The translations under genes were made by a program, and so were the position numbers. A stretch of DNA of 64,000 nt from positions 658,814 through 722,813 of the forward strand of contig CAXXSG010000013.1 in NCBI GenBank assembly GCA_963665915.2, given 5' to 3'. Each line of letters starts with the position of its first letter. The first letter of the stretch is position 1. Source of the stretch: JAFGRU01 sp963665915 (GTDB taxonomy: Bacteria; Desulfobacterota; Desulfuromonadia; Desulfuromonadales; JAAYDE01). Below, one piece after another: positions 63,101-64,000 of the stretch. The notes beneath the pieces were generated by a model. It made no database searches. It was not told the origin of the DNA and was given only the letters and a program-made list of their open reading frames with translations.

Positions 63101-63810
63101 GAAAAAGTTCCTTCCGGCGGGATTTTGAAAACGTTTTAATTTAAATTTTGATTAAAGAGTCTCTCTTTTGTCAAGATAAATAGGGATGGGTGATTTCCCG
63201 CACAAACTCCCAAACCGGTATCGATAGAGGGGGGTGATGTCTCTGGTTATCAGGCGGGTGCCCCGTGCGCCTAATCCTATATTCTTATGCGGGCTTTTTA
63301 AGTGCTGCTTCTCGAATAGAACCGGTTTTTGGTGGTTTGGAGCTATAGCAAACGGAATTAATTGCTTTTGCATCTAAATTTTAGCCCGGTTATTCATGGG
63401 TCTTTGTCGCGAAACCGGCAAATGTGCGTCAGATCAAGCCAAGCACAGCGACGCGCTCTGCAGGTGTATTTGCGGTACGTCGAAAAGCAAGGAGCGAGCA
63501 TGGCCGGGAAGCTGTCGGACTTGGTGAATCGTCACGATAATTTGCGGGAATATGACCCGCTTTGCCGGTTTCACAGTAGATTCATTCCCAAGTGCGATAG
63601 TTTCCTTGAGATCGCGTGCAATGGACGGTTGCAGGAAAAGACATCATGAATAATCTGGGCTAGACAATCAATTCAAAATGTCCTATCTTTTCATTCCTGT
63701 CCAGACGGTCAGCAGTTAAAATGAGTTTTGAATTGGGTTTTTGAGTGCGATTTCCGTTTAATGTTGATGTGCTAAAGTGGAATTTAAGTTTGTAAGGAGG
63801 TATATAGCAT
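63101..63810. other. Non-coding interval before hisI, holding a family B repeat
   Basis: No convincing gene lies in this 710 bp. From about 63415 the sequence CGTCAGATCAAGCCAAGCAC...GACGCGCTCTGCAG is of the dispersed-repeat type and runs straight into family B copy 3. Frames crossing it (such as one containing AGKLSDLVNRHDN) translate the repeat. The hisI promoter lies in the last 100 bp; a strong AAGGAGG site precedes the hisI ATG. Confidence 0.5.
63512..63600 (+). repeat. MITE-like repeat family B, copy 3 (internally deleted)
   Basis: It starts CTGTCGGACTTGGTGAATCGT and ends CAGTAGATTCATTCCCAAGTGCGATAG, matching the two termini of the copies at 20972 and 25529, but it is only 89 bp because the internal AATTTTCG palindrome is missing. 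The conserved ends with a variable middle are what one expects of elements mobilised by their termini. Confidence 0.6.
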
Positions 63811-64000
63811 ATGATTGACCTCGATTTTTCGAAATCCGCGGATGGTCTGATCCCCGCGATTGCTCAGGACTGGGAAACTGGGGATGTTCTGATGCTGGCT
63901 TATATTAACCGGGAAGCCTGGGAAAAGACTCTTGCAACAGGGGTAGCTACGTATTGGACCCGTTCCCGGCAGAAGCTTTGGGTCAAGGGCGAGAGCTCGG
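63811..64000 (+). CDS. hisI: Phosphoribosyl-AMP cyclohydrolase, 5' part
   Basis: The window ends inside this gene; 63 codons are visible. The start after AAGGAGGTATATAGCAT is clear. LIPAIAQDWETGDVLMLAYINREAWEKTL and YWTRSRQKLWVKGE are typical HisI blocks (histidine synthesis, step three). The zinc-binding Cys lie beyond the window. Whether a hisE domain is fused cannot be seen. Confidence 0.93.
   Translation, partial: MIDLDFSKSADGLIPAIAQDWETGDVLMLAYINREAWEKTLATGVATYWTRSRQKLWVKGESS

Noticed and set aside
63362..63649. 95-codon plus-strand frame before hisI
   Set aside because: Crosses repeat DNA including family B copy 3 and has no ribosome-binding site; repeat translation.

Overview
The window looks like chromosomal DNA of a Desulfuromonadia-type bacterium (Geobacter/Desulfuromonas/Pelobacter relatives). 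This is inferred from gene content, not from any search: a compact nifU-nifS pair, a nadK-recN-short argA run, a flavodiiron protein, many cytochromes and cyclic-di-GMP proteins, and moderate GC with few lineage-foreign stretches. No rRNA, tRNA, CRISPR array or prophage was seen. Most of the window is ordinary housekeeping DNA. The accessory features sit in the first 17 kb, around 19.9-25.8 kb, at 28.4-36.8 kb and in the last kilobase.

Region 1-10 kb (mostly minus strand): a 139-bp direct repeat flanks a broken IS1595-type transposase, followed by small secreted proteins, a DUF4382 lipoprotein, a copper nitrite reductase (nirK), a large secreted protein of unknown function, a VWA/DnaJ pair, a decayed stretch holding the tail of an M48-like peptidase, and two unknown envelope proteins. 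Similar GGCCCA-type hairpins terminate several of these units. Region 10-17.8 kb: a frameshifted RNA 3'-phosphate cyclase (rtcA), a di-haem cytochrome c peroxidase, a CHASE2-HD-GYP phosphodiesterase with OmpA-like and FecR-like partners, and a Cache-HAMP-GGDEF cyclase.

Region 17.8-28.2 kb: nifS and nifU (Fe-S assembly), darP, an orphan AbiEi-like gene, ftsK, uppP, RNase J and ssb. Two dispersed repeat families lie here. One is MITE-like with terminal inverted repeats; one of its copies is nested inside the other family, and another copy supplies the stop codon of the AbiEi-like gene. Region 28.4-36.8 kb: an ATP-grasp/radical SAM two-gene operon (the best candidate for an undescribed pathway), an aldo-keto reductase, DUF2254, a BON-MscS channel gene interrupted by two in-frame TGA codons, and a hipBA toxin-antitoxin pair.

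Region 36.9-64 kb: mainly core genes, namely a DUF45 metallopeptidase, an isochorismatase-like hydrolase, coaE, an IclR regulator, truD, trmB, a mono-haem cytochrome, DAHP synthase, a flavodiiron protein, priA, mltA, an HDOD protein, a FadL-type porin, a methyltransferase, a second HD-GYP protein next to a PilZ-like/GNAT-like protein, rarA, nadK, recN, argA, an M23 peptidase, a DUF1847 protein and the 5' end of hisI. Nitrogen-oxide and oxygen handling (nirK, cytochrome c peroxidase, flavodiiron protein) and cyclic-di-GMP signalling (GGDEF, two HD-GYP, PilZ-like, plus HDOD) are the recurring themes.
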